Source: Thelonectria olida (taxonomy: Eukaryota; Ascomycota; Sordariomycetes; Hypocreales; Nectriaceae). From it: a stretch of 64,000 nucleotides of DNA. Every line of letters starts with the position of its first letter. Within the stretch, counting starts at the first letter, position 1. The position numbers were made by a program, and so were the translations under genes. The notes beneath the pieces were generated by a model. It was given only the letters and a program-made list of their open reading frames with translations. It made no database searches and was not told the origin of the DNA. The stretch is taken from the NCBI GenBank assembly GCA_020736575.1, contig JAGPYM010000019.1, forward strand, positions 660,034-724,033, written 5' to 3'. This document shows positions 48,351 through 60,215 of the stretch, in pieces.

Positions 48351-48819
48351 ATTATAACTTAACTAGTTTATTATTATTTATTTGTTTATTATTTAATTAT
48401 ATATTATTATATATTATTATATTTATTATTATAATTATATAACCTCTCTTTTTATATTAGTATTTTTTTTTCTTTTTTTAATTTTTTTATAATTATATAT
48501 TATATACTTTTTATTTCTTATTAACTTTTTAAATATAAAAGACTAGACCCAAGTTTTATATAATTAAAAATATTTTTAATATTAAATATTTAATATTAAA
48601 AAAAAGGAAAAAAAAGGCATTTTAGTTAAGTTTTAATAAAGGCTTAAATATCTAGTAGCTATTTGCTTTTTAAAATAATAGCTTTATAAAATTATAATTT
48701 TTTAAAATTAGCTAAAATAGCCTAGTAAAATTACAGCTGCCTTATAACTATTAAATAGCTTATACTTTTAAAAATAGCTATAGTTTTTTAAATTATAATA
48801 TTTTATAATAGTAGCTTTT

Positions 48820-48895
48820 TTATAATTAGTAATTTTTATTATTATATAAGCTTTTAATATATTTTACTATTTAATTACCTTACTTTTATTTTTTA
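48820..48895 (-). repeat. 0.9 kb AT repeat, terminal fragment H
   Basis: About 75 bp matching the start of copies B and E (TTTATAATTAGTAATTTTT, ATATATTTTACTATTTAATT). Confidence 0.55.
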
Positions 48896-51800
48896 TTATA
48901 ACTCTAGCTTTTATAATTAGCATTTTCTCTTTTTAATTACTATTATAATATATATTTTCTATTTTTATTTAAAATTACTATTAACTTATTTAAATTTAAT
49001 TATATTTTCTATTTTAAATATACTATTAATTAAAAAACTAGCTAAATTATTACTATTAAATAAAAGTCTATTTAAAAAAAGCCTATTATTAGTTATAATA
49101 TTTATACTTTTTATAAGTTTAATTATTAGTTACTATAAAGTTTTAATTAATTTATTAATAGCTACCTTAAATAAGTACTAATATTATAAAAAGAATAATA
49201 AATTTTATAATTAAATTTATTTTATTATATTTTTATTATAGCGTTATTAACTTTCTTATAACTCCCTTATAAATATATTTTTATATTTTTAACTTTTATT
49301 ATTTTTTAATATAATTTTATATATAAATCTATTAATAATTATAAAATAAAGTATATAACTTTTATTTTACTATTTATTTATTATTAACTTATTAAAAGAA
49401 TATTAAAGCTATTATTATTATTATAAACTATTATAATTTTTAAAAGATTAAATATAATAATAAGTTTAAATATATTTATATTACTATTTATACTTTTATT
49501 ATTAAATAGTATAAAGCTTATTATATTATTAAAGTTTAATAGCTTATTATTATAAATAAAATTTATATTTTAATTAATATTAATAACTTTTTTTATTATT
49601 TTATTATATAAATACTTTTAAATATTATATATACTATTAGCTTAATTATTAAATAATTACTTTTTACTCTTTTTATTTATATTAAACTTATTAAGCTAAA
49701 TAAATATTTATAAAAACTTTAAAAAAATATATTTAAAAATAAAATAAAAGTTAAATTATAATTAAATTATTTTATAATAATATTTTTACTAGCTAATTAT
49801 ATAATATAATTTAAATAGTACTAGCCCTTAACCTAAAAATAAATTATACTTATTAAAATTAAAAAATAATATTTTTAACTATTAGTTATATTTTTATAAT
49901 TTGGTTTTTTATTATACTTTTATTAGTTTTTTTATTAAATATTTATTAAAAAGTTTATTATATATATTAGCCTTATTATAATACTATTTAAACTAATTTA
50001 ATATAACTATTTATAAAATTAATTTTAATAGCTTTTATATAAAAATTTTATATTAAACTTATTAAACTAATATTTAATAATAATACTTATAATTTTACTT
50101 TTACTATTTTATATATAAAATTTCTTTTATTTACTATTTATTCTTTCTATTAATTTATATTAATAATAGTTAAAAGTTATTATTAAATTGCTTTAATAAA
50201 GAGTTTTATAATATAATTTTTAAAAAGTTAATATAAAAATATTAAAATACTATTTTAATATATTTAGCTAAATTATATTTTTATTAATAACTTATATAAT
50301 TATATATTTATAATATAACTAGTTTAGCCTTTTTAAAAGCTTTATAAAATAAATATTTATAAAGTTAAATTATATTTTATTTTTTATTTTAAATCTTTTT
50401 ATAAATAGTTACTATTTATTTAATATATTTTTCTAATATTATTAAATAATTATAATATTTATTTAAATAAATCTTATAATTTTATTAAGTTATTTAACTA
50501 GCTTTTATATTACTATTTTATTACTATTCTTTAAAATAAATATTATAATTTTACTTATTAAAAATAAATATATATAATAATTATATAATATAAAAAATAT
50601 ATTTATATTTATTATTAAATAGTTATAATTACTAAATAAAAGCTATATTATATATAATAACTTTTTTTAATTTACTTATATAAAAAGTATATATATTTAT
50701 AAATAAGCTTAAACTTTCTAATTAATATATTTTAGCTTTCTATTTATTTAAAAGTATTAAATTGTATTTAATTATTATATAATTTTTATAAAATAATAAA
50801 AAGCCTATTAAAAGTTACTAGTTTAATTAAATATTTTATTATTAGTAATAAATTTAAATATTACTTTCTTTTATAAATAGTAAGTTTATTATAAAGTTTA
50901 TTATTAAATTATAATAAGCTTATTAAAATATAAAAAGTAACTTAAAAAAGCTTTATTTAATTAACTTTTATATTATAAATTAATTATAAATATAATAGTT
51001 TTATATAAAATAGTAAACTAGTTATAAAGTTTCTAATTAAAATAATTATTATTAAATTATAATTAGAGTTTTATTTCTTTTTATATATTTACTAATTATT
51101 AAATTATATTTAATTTATATAATATAAGTTTATAATAAGTTTTTTACTTTCTTTTTATAAGTTTTTAAATTATTTCTTTTTAAAACTTACAACTAATTCT
51201 AATATATTTATTAGCCTTTTATATTTAAACTGCATTTTACTATTTATATTTATAAGTTAAATTTATTTAAAAAGTTATAATATTACTATTATACAATTTT
51301 AATTACTTTTTAATAAACCATATTTTTTTAAACTATTTTCTCTTATAATCTATTTAAATTTAAGTTTTTTAAAAATATTTTAACTATTTACTACTAAATT
51401 ATAACTAGCTTTAAGCTAGAAAAAGCTATTAATAGAGCTATATTAAATATTATATAAATCTTTTTACTTTTTTTTTAATTTTTTATATTTTTTTTTAGCT
51501 AATTTTACTTATAATATTTTAATATATTAAGTATAATAGCTTTAAAATTAGGTTTATATTTTAATTAATAGTTATATTTTATAAGTCTTTTTATTTATTA
51601 AACTTAATATTTTAAAAGCTATTAATTTTATATAAAATATTAAAAGTATTTATAATTTAAAATAATTATAAAAGACTTATAATTAATTAATATTTTTATA
51701 AGTTTTTTTAAACTAGTATTTTATTTAATATATAATTAAAATAGTTTAATTTAATTTAAATTCTTTTTATTTTCTTTTATTTAATAAAAATTAATACTTT

Positions 51801-52082
51801 ATAAAAATAGTATTTTAATATTAAAAAAGCTACTTATTTATTAAAACTTTAAATAAATATTATACTTTTTTTATTAAATATAATAATAGTATTAAAATAT
51901 ATAAATAGTTTAGTATAAAAGTCTAATAGTAATTAATAAACTTAAGGAAGCTTTATATACTTTTTATTATTATAAGTACTATTTACCTTTAAATAGCTTA
52001 TTATTTATTTAAATTATAAGAGCTAAACTAGTCTTTAGGGTTATAATTAGAGCTAAGAATTAAAAATATTTACTAATATATA

Positions 52083-52356
52083 TTTCGCCCCTAGGAGTAA
52101 AAGTCTAAGTACACTTCTTACTATTTACTTAGTTTCGCCCCTAAGGGTAAAAATAGGTAGTAGTAGAAGAATTAAATATTTATTTTAAAGGCTTATCTAG
52201 GCTCTTACTAATTTTTACCCCTAGGGGTAAAAATGAGCGAGGTATATACTAAGGTTAAATTTATTAAAATACCTATCTATTTTTACCCTTAGGGGTAAAA
52301 GTGCAAAATAGTATTAGCTTTTTAATAAGCTAGATTTTACCCCTAGGGGTAAAAAT
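52083..52356. repeat. Cluster of five 20-bp palindromes
   Basis: Near-identical palindromes lie at 52083-52102, 52133-52152, 52213-52232, 52281-52300 and 52337-52356, centre-to-centre distances 50, 80, 68 and 56 bp. Copies 3 and 5 are the perfect palindrome TTTTACCCCTAGGGGTAAAA; copy 4 has one change. Copies 1 and 2 begin TTTCGCCCC, suggesting an ancestral TTTCGCCCCTAGGGGCGAAA whose CpG steps became TpA. The sequence between copies is not conserved. It lies 210-480 bp upstream of the integrase-like/OrsD remnant. Confidence 0.8.
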
Positions 52357-52563
52357 TTATTATTAGACTAATTAGTAAAATAGAATAACTTACTTTAAAA
52401 TAAATAAAAATATATTTTACCTCTACTTATATAAGAAATAAATAACTATTATATTATATAATATATTTTTTATATAATATTAAAAAGTTAAAGTAGAGAA
52501 ATTAAATATTATACTATTTAAGTAAAATATAATATAGTTAAAATATAAATAGTATTAATTTAA

Positions 52564-54641
52564 AGGCAGGTAGGGAGGGCTTTTATTCCTCAAAGACCTC
52601 GCTATAGGCAGTTGACAAGACTTTTGGCTGCCCGACGTCGATACATGCGCGATGGGACTTTGTCAGTTATGGGCGAATTCCTAAGCCTGTTGTCATACGG
52701 CTCTGCTCTTCGACGGTCCCAGGGCGCAGTATTCTATTTCCATTGGAGCAAGGACGGCGAAGTCCTGTCTTGGGATGGGAATCAACAGCTATCGCTGGGG
52801 AACTTCCGTAGCATGGCTCGAGGTGTGCTTCAGTCAGCTACCGCTCTCTCCGCTCGGCTCATGTACGACTGGGAGCCTCCTGATATTGATATGACCTCTA
52901 TTCGGGACAGGATGGCCACGACAACTTCAGGCTACTCCTTTGTGTCTGATCCCACCAACCAGCTAGCAGATGCCTACCTCGAAGTCTTGCTAAGGGCATG
53001 CATCTCGCCTGTTAATGGGCTGGTTCGAACACAGGCCAGAACTCAGGGCGCTTGGGATGCCAAGGCTGCCCAGGCCTATCTCGAAGCCCATGATGACTTC
53101 CTGAAGACACTTATGGTTCTCTGCAACCTGGATGGTGGCCAATGCGCGCGGATCTCTGAGCTGCTGACAGTGGAGTACTCTAATACCTCGTCGAGGTGTC
53201 GGGGAATTTATATCTGGGGCGGCCAGATATGTTCGGTCACCCGACATCACAAGGCCCGTCTGGCGACAAACCAGGAATTCTGCGTCGCTCGCTTCTTCTC
53301 TCAACCTGTCTCTCGCCTTTTACTTCACTATCTAGTCTATATCCGACCCTTTGCCCTGGCAATACTGCGTAAGTGTTTCCATTCCGAGACCAATGGCATA
53401 GTATTGCTCTTTGCGCCTCTATCAAGAATCGGTACAGCCTGGGATTCTTCAACCTTTACAAAAGAACTCCGACGACATTGTGATGCCACGCCAGGTGTTC
53501 CCGATTGCATTGGAGTCCAGCTATATCGCCAAATTTCAATCGCCATCACAGAACGCCACGTCCGTGCCGCCGCCGAGCGTTTTAACCGGTACGACGACGT
53601 GACTGGGGCAGCGGGGCATGATCCTGTGTTTGCCTGGCAGAGTGGCCATAGGCCTATGCAGCGCCATATGACATACGGTCTCGACGGCGCCTATCCGGAC
53701 TCCTTACAGCCTGCGTTGCTCCGAAACTACGCCAGGGTATCAGCCAGCTGGCATGCTTTTCTATGGGGGAGGACTCTATGCTCTCAGGTGATCAGACCTT
53801 GGCGGACAACGAGGCCACTGGGTCTGCAAGCGCACTCACGAGCACTGATGGGGACCTATCTCCTGGCAAACGGCGTCTTTCAGCACACGCAGCCGAATCA
53901 CCCTCCATTAGAAAGCGAGCCAGACTTGCATCGACGACTGAAGCTGATCCTGCAGACGCTGATGTTGACCTGCAATTTCTAGGCAGTGACAATGATTTGG
54001 GTACTGCCTCTGGTGCACACAACGTGCCTATAGCCCCGCCATCCCCGATTGGGCCGTCTACCTTGCATATTGGGGATCAAGGCCAATTATTCACTGAGTC
54101 TCTAGTCGAGAGACCATTGTTGACTATTGGACCTTTTGTTCACCTGGCGCAGTGGAACCTGATGGCATGCATAGATTGCAAGTGTGCCATACTGGCCACT
54201 GAGGCTAAGTCCCATCTCCTCCTACCACGTCATAATCATACCTTTTCAATATCAGAACGAAGGAAGATTGTGGGTGAGATAATGGCGGTGCCCGGACTCG
54301 TCCAGGATTAGGATGAGATGCAGCTATGGGAATACCCACCGCCTGATGCCGACCCAATACCATATATTAAGCCGCCTCGCCGAGATGGATTAGGTTGCAA
54401 TGAATGCGCATACGTCGTCCGCAACTTACAGGGGATTCAGGCACACTGCCGCACTCAGCATGGGTGGGTCAATGATTGGAAGAGGGGTGGCAACGTCCGC
54501 GATCGAACCCACCAAGGCCGACCCTCAATGCCATGGAGGGAAGGCGTCATCTGTCAGCGGCTTTGTCATTGGGGTCGTGGCGGTAGGCGGTTTGAGGTTA
54601 GTCGGGTCAGGGAAGAGCCTCTAAGTGAGATTCAAGGTTAA
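52564..54641 (+). pseudogene. Integrase-like + OrsD (DUF3505) protein remnant, telomere-linked-helicase type N-terminus
   Basis: The frame is open from 52564 with no ATG at its beginning and the coding signal cut by the AT block. It reads MGEFLSLLSYGSAL, HWSKDGEVLSW, RISELLTVEYSNT, VQLYRQISIAITERHVRAA, FAWQSGHRP, TYGLDGAYPDSLQPALLR: the conserved core of a large fungal family that, as I recall, is often fused to RecQ helicases near telomeres. Near 53765 (run of five G) the frame must shift to continue into LSPGKRRLSAHAAES and an OrsD domain: CIDCKCAILA...H...H, VPGLVQD, TAG (54309), PIPYIKPPRRDGLGCNEC, IQAHCRTQHGW, KRGGNVRDR. One shift and one stop; 5' end missing. The integrase-like part has R/H/Y residues, but a tyrosine recombinase active site is not established. 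Confidence 0.6.
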
Positions 54642-54819
54642 CTCTAATAGGTAGGTATTAGTTTAAATAGAGTTACGTTTAAGAATTATAATATTATTAT
54701 ATGAAATGGATAGTCCCAGTATAATGATGCATTTAGGAGGCGGGTTATATAGTTTATTGGTAAAATACGAATAGTATAAGAGGTAGCTTATACGGAAAGG
54801 ACAGAAACTCGTCGAAAGA

Positions 54820-56039
54820 GAGTGACAATGTTATTACCATTTGCCCAAGTACCGTTCGTCATCTGCAAGAGGTGCAGCATTGGCATCGTCGCCAGCGAGG
54901 TTATGAACCATCTGAAGGATAATAATTCATAGATTAATCGCAAAGACAGGAAGAGGATCAATGAAGCCATCATGACGATGGACAGTGTTGCCAAGGATCA
55001 GGCCGAGTTATGGGGTTGGACTCAGCGCGAGCAGGATCTTGTGTCATGGAGGGTCGGGGTTCAGTGCCAGCGGATTTGTCATTGGGGGCATGGCAATCGA
55101 TGGTTCGAGGTTGGCTAGGTTAGCAAGGGGAGCTACGACGACTGCCATGATGATGATGGTGACGATGAGAACCCGGCCGCTGATATGGATTGAATGTACG
55201 ACGAAGACACGCAAGCATTCACGACAGAAGCCAACGAGGAGATATAGAACGCATACGACAAGTGGGAGGCTGATAGCTAGGTATGGCGATATGGTTGGGC
55301 CCATTATCTCGAAGGTATTAACCCCGACTATATGCTCGATGTCATATAGCCCATATAACCCGACGAGCCCATACTATAGAAGATATAGGAGGTATTCGAG
55401 CGCGTGTTGGACAGGGCATACGCCGCGGCGAGCCAGTGTTATCCCGGCACGGCCGAGTTATTCGAGATTGAGCGCAAGGAGGCGCACATCACGACGACGA
55501 AGCCGTTCCAGGGATTAATGGAGCCAGACGCGTGGGAGCGGTACAAGGCGTGGTGGAAGACGTTGATATCGATTTGGAAGCGGTTGGAGTCGTGGGGCAG
55601 CGAGGAGGGTGACGGCAGCGAGGCCAGCAGCGAGGCCAGCGGCGGCAGCGGCAGCAGCAATCACGATGGCAGTTCATCCCGGCCACCATATCGCATGACG
55701 ATCCGCCAGGAGGAATTATGAATGTCATTCGACAAGGGCGTTACGCAGGTCGTCACCGGTACCGACAGCGCCGGCCGGTACACGCCGGAACGGCTGCAGC
55801 GTAGTTGTTTAGATGCCGTCGTCCAGTTTTTCGACCACCCTTTCAAGAACGGCAGCCATTACGAGAGCATCATCATCAGCGCGTTGGCCGTCATGGGTTT
55901 GGAGCGAGAGGGCGGCGGGTGGGTTCCAGTGGCGAATTACACGCCGATATATTCGGCCGTCATCAAGGTGGCGCGGTATTTGGTGTTATACCGGGAGATT
56001 TTATGGTGGTCCGGGTTAGCACGGACGAAAATTAGATAA
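54820..56039 (+). pseudogene. Second OrsD-type remnant and downstream domain of the same family
   Basis: Another OrsD-like start (VICKRCSIGIVASEVMNHL) is followed by VGVQCQRICHWGHGNRWFEV, repeating the end of the first OrsD domain (VICQRLCHWGRGGRRFEV). The same frame then gives, with many stops between 55130 and 55390, FERVLDRAYAAASQCYPG, HITTTKPFQGLMEPDAWE, YKAWWKTLISIW, RPPYRMTIRQEEL, TAG-type interruption, QVVTGTDSAGRYTPERLQR, HPFKNGSHYESIIISALAVM and SAVIKVARYLVLYREIL. This matches the middle part of the same large family. It ends at 56039; no helicase domain follows. A Gly/Ser/Glu-rich insert lies at about 55620-55680. Confidence 0.6.
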
Positions 56040-56093
56040 TGCGGCGTGATTTGGATTAACATTGCTACAGTAGGCCATCCCAACCTCTGTGTG

Positions 56094-58385
56094 TCAGATA
56101 ATCTTCAAAGTACGCAACTTCCACTCTCCAATAACCTCATGTTTATCATGATCCGTCACAAAGTAGCCAACTCGGCGATACACATCCTCTCCTGGTCCTA
56201 CTTCCTGGGCCTTCTCAAGGATAATGCAATGCACGATATCATTCTTCCCCTCCTTTGAAGATTGCGCCCCTGTGGTTGCTCTTTTCACCCACAGGACTAG
56301 ATAGTCTCTCTGTTCGTCTCTACCAAGAAGCTTCTGGTACTGGCTCTCAAAGGCAAACAGCGGTCGATCTGGGCCGACACAGATCGTCGGGTCGCTTTCA
56401 GAGGCACGAGATGTGTAGATATGAACGAGAGCGCCAGTCCTGCCTCCTGCCATTTTATGGTCGTCAAATGTGACCTGGCCAACACGATCGTCGTACTCAA
56501 CCTTCTTCCCGTGTATCCTACGGAGCTTCTGAGTCAAGCCACGAAGGAGGAGATGTCCTCGCGTGACCTCGGCGAATGGGGCACGCTTATCTTTTGGCTC
56601 AGCCTCAGCCTCCAAGATCTCAACATCATTAGGGTGTAGGGCCTTGTGGTTTGATTCCATTCGGAAATAGATGGGTCCGTTCCTGGAAGCCCATGACCAT
56701 GACGGTGCACGGTATGGCTGCACGTCCTCGAGGCCCTGTCGCTCCCCATAGGCGCCCCAAAGCAAACCATGTCTGATATCTCCAGCCCACAATCCTGCAA
56801 TGTAATCACATCCGGTCAAAGGCTGTAAGCGTTGAGCCAATCCCGAAAAGGCGGGTAGCTTGTCGGTACTGAAGGTCAGTTTACGTCGTGAATAAGAGCT
56901 GACGGTGGCGTAGTAGTTCCAAAGAAGCATTGTTCGCATATGTCCTTGGAGGGGAATCTGAGACGTGCTAAAGTCTTGAAGCAGAAACTCGTCAAGCCTG
57001 TTGATTCCTAGGCCAGACTTTGGGAGAAAATTTGGTCCAGGGACTCCATTTGCGGCCTGAAATCCTTCTCTGCATTCCCAGTAGACTTGTTTGGTACCGT
57101 AGTACAGAACTCGTCTTGAAAGAACTGATTCCTGGAAACACCAGCCACGGCTAGTCAACGGGGCGTTGTCAAGCAAATCTCGGAGGTTTTCATCCTCATC
57201 CTTCTTGTAGGCCTGAAGAGTAAGAACTGAACCGCCAGGCCCAGCAATGCGTGCCGCATCAGGGGAGCTTGACTGTTGCTGGGCTGTCCGGAGGATTCCA
57301 TGAGAACTACCAGGAGAGCAAAGGGCGGCAATTGTTACAACGGCATTCTCATACACGGCCGCCATCTTGGTTGACTCGATCGTCCAGTCATCGCTCGAAT
57401 CTTGCATGATGCAAAGAGAGTCGACCCAGATGTGCCTAATTCCCAGGCGCCTCGTGATGTTGATGGCATCTTTGAAGTTGAGCGGAAGTTGATCGTAAGG
57501 AAGACCTTGACAGAAGTCCTTGATGTTTGTCGTCTGCAGAACAGTGGCGATTGGTCCTCCCCAACAATGACTGAGTGCGATGTAGTCTCCCTTTGTGCCT
57601 TGGGATATGAAGAGCTTCGTTTTGTCGTTCTCGCTACCAACGTCAATAACCCTCGTTGGTAATGGGAGGTCACCCTTGTGAGTTCCGCATGAACTTCCAT
57701 GCTCATTGCGGCACTTTGATATCCAACCTTGTGCTATAGCGATATTCGACTTGGAATCAAGGATTGGGCCTGTCCCTCGGCGGCCAATTTCATAATTGCC
57801 GCAGTAGACCGAAGTTCCTGGACGATTTTAGATATTGGAAAAGTTCATATAATGAGAGGCTGAAGGGAGGAAGGATCCGCATGGTATCGGCAGCCTAGAC
57901 GCACCTTGAGACATGATAAGTAACTTTGCCGGGTGCAGGTCTGATTGCATCTCGTAGTTATCACCCCCATCTGATAAGGGATCATCAACTTCTTTAGGTG
58001 GGCCAACTTGGACAAGAAGCACTTCCAACATCTTGACATCTAATAAGGGACTTTCCTCGAAAATATGCATCGTGTTGATGCTTATCCGAACAGCACTATC
58101 GTAGAAATCTGCCAGACCCCGGGCGGTCGCCAAAACGGTGGAATCCTGAGATCGATCGAATCCTTCGAGCCCGAATGCAAAACGATCATTGTTAGTAGTC
58201 AACCCTAAGGCTTGAACAATGAGTTGACAGAGGTCGCAACCTTGCTCAGCAGAAGCATCGAGAGCGGCGATAGAAGGTTGGTGGCTGTAATAGGCGCTGT
58301 GAGGAACGACCATGGCCCCAAACTCAACCTCTGCCAATTCGACGAGGCGCTCTATGGAGAGCTCTTTACAGAATTTGCAACGCAT
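56094..58385 (-). CDS. HET-domain (heterokaryon incompatibility) protein
   Basis: Start at ATG 58385 (MRCKFCKELSIERLV, a usual Cys-rich HET protein beginning); an in-frame ATG at 58472 would add 29 residues. An 87-nt intron 57818-57904 (GTGCGT...TCCAG) removes an apparent TAA and joins MSQ to GTSVYCGNYEIG, giving exons 57905-58385 and 56094-57817 and 734 aa. HET motifs (Pfam PF06985): YIALSHCWGG, LGIRHIWVDSLCIMQDSSDD, and SRGWCFQESVLSRRVLYYG followed by YWEC. The C-terminal 250 residues are family-typical and lack a known domain. HET proteins trigger cell death on fusion of incompatible hyphae; specificity here is unknown. The gene is intact although it is next to the OrsD remnant (55 bp away) and a RIP block. 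Confidence 0.88.
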
Positions 58386-58700
58386 GCTGAGCGAGGAATC
58401 GAAGCTTCGATGTGGATGAGGCAAAAACAGCCAAGAGAAATCAGGCCGCGATCTCACGGGTTGAATGTTCACGTGATATTATGTAGCGCAGTGGAGGACA
58501 CCAATTACAGATATAGGAAAATCCAGGGGCGAACTAGCACTTAGGTTTTTAATACCACAACTAGAATTACCCATCTTATATAGTTTGATTGGGTAGCTAA
58601 ATACCTTAATAATGTAGAAATACATTCTTTTTTCTTTAAATCTATATTACTATTATATCACACGATTAAACTTAATAACCTCGAAAGCTATTAAAAAATA
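58386..58700. other. HET gene promoter, passing into AT block 6
   Basis: About 315 bp; GC-normal to 58545, AT-rich beyond. No gene. Confidence 0.4.
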
Positions 58701-60215
58701 GAGCGCGGTATGGAGGCGCATATTAAAAGTCCTCGCTTGCTAAGGCGCTAGTAAGCTTTAGCGTCCACCCAGAAGCTGCCCCGCACTAAATTTATATGTG
58801 TTAATTCCTAACTTCTAATAATACCACTTTTCCTCTTTAATTTAATGAAAATGCCTTTAAATATTGCAGTTCGAGTATGTATTATTATGCTAAAAGCTGC
58901 TAGTAAAGAGATTACTAAAGTTGCCTATTTTATAAGGCTTCTAGTACAAACGATTAATAATATCTATATATAAGCAATTAAACGCAGCTTTAACCTAGTA
59001 AAAAGACCTCTTAAGATTATAAATGCCTATATTACTAATGCACCTCGATCCGGCCGACTTAAGAAGCAGATAATAGAGATCTAAGAGGCTGTTGCGAGCA
59101 AGGTACGCTATAATTGCTATAGCAAGGAAAAGACCTATGCTAATATTACTAGGGAGCTTAGTCTGGAAGGCTTTAATATCTCTTTTATAACTATCTGGCA
59201 AATCCTCTAGAGTATAGGCTTTAAAAAGACTAAGCTAATAAGGAAGCCTAGTCTAATAAAGAAGATATAGCAGGATTAGCTTAAGTGGTATTTATAATAG
59301 AAGGACTGGACTCTTAAAGACTGAAAGAATATTATCTAGTTTAATAAGACCTTTATTATCCTGCTTTATTAGTATGGAGGATACTAAATTTGGAGGACTA
59401 AAAATAAGGCCTTTATTTATAGCTATATTTATAAGAGGTAGAAGGGGGCTTTTAAGTTTATTTTCTAGAGCTATTTCTTATATAATTGCAAGGGCCTTAT
59501 ATACTATTAGGTACTAGAGACTAAGGTTAAAAAGGCAGCTATTAAGAGAGAGATCGCGAAATTAAATATAAAGCGAGAGCTAATAATAAAGGAATAGTAG
59601 GAGCTTTAAAATAGTATATAATGCTTTAACTTATATAACTTTCCTAGTAAGAAGCTCTAATAGTAATAGAGTTAGAAGAATAGCAAGCTAATTTAATAGG
59701 CTAGGTATAAAATAGACTAGTATTTATATTAGATTAAGATTTTAATATTTAAGCTGCTGCCTTTTACTACTAAGTGCCTTATTAAGCAGCTAGGAACTAT
59801 TATATAAGAAGATAAGGCGCTAGCATATAGCTATTATATATAGTAGTAAGTATATAATATAGCTTATATTATAAGGTTGCTTTAATATAGTAACTTGCTG
59901 GACTTTAATATAATAGAGCCCTACTAGTTTTAAATAAAGAGATAAATTATAAAAAAAGGGGCCCTTAAAACTTATAAGGAAGCTATTATAACTTGGAAAG
60001 CTACTTAAAAGGAACTTAAATAGGAAGCTATTTAGGCTTAAATTGAGTGAATTTCTTATTATATATAGGAAATAATTGCTCTTAAGGGTGGAAACAAGTA
60101 TAAGAAAGGGTAGGGAAGGCCCTTATACTAATTTAGTAATACTATTTCCTAATTAGCTAGCCCTATATTTTAATACAAGCGAGGACTTTTAATATGCGCC
60201 TTTATAAAGCGTTAT
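58701..60215 (+). mobile_element. Tc1/mariner-like transposon relic
   Basis: A 26-bp inverted repeat pair (58714-58739 and 60176-60201; AGGCGCATATTAAAAGTCCT...) with weaker matching outward to about 58701 and 60213 brackets about 1.5 kb. Between them is one transposase frame on the plus strand. Confidence 0.65.
58851..60110 (+). pseudogene. Tc1/mariner-like transposase, RIP-degraded
   Basis: From ATG 58851 the frame reads an HTH region (EITKVAYFIRLL), then NAPRSGRLKKQIIEI (the AP.SGRP link of mariner transposases), KTYANITRELSLEGFNIS, TIWQIL, IGFKKTKLIRKPSLI, and near the end EDKALA.S, LLDFNIIEPY (the SPDLN.IEP catalytic segment) and KEAIITWKAT. Dozens of in-frame TAA/TAG replace Gln, Trp and Arg codons, but the frame seems largely free of indels. 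GC words survive mainly where no CpA existed. Confidence 0.65.

Larger units (their letters stand above)
47061..52563. repeat. AT-rich, RIP-like block 5
   Basis: 5.5 kb of near A/T-only sequence with almost no CpA/TpG, apart from GC-richer patches at 47200-47350 and 47840-48240. The border with the gene remnant at 52564 is abrupt and cuts into that coding frame. Confidence 0.75.

Noticed and set aside
52083..52356. CRISPR-like reading of the regularly repeated palindromes
   Set aside because: Spacing is irregular (50-80 bp), the repeats are palindromic and CpG-decayed, and the genome is fungal.
57828..57830. TAA in the HET gene, first read as a nonsense mutation
   Set aside because: A GT-AG intron at 57818-57904 removes it and gives a family-like junction (MSQ-GTSVYCG).
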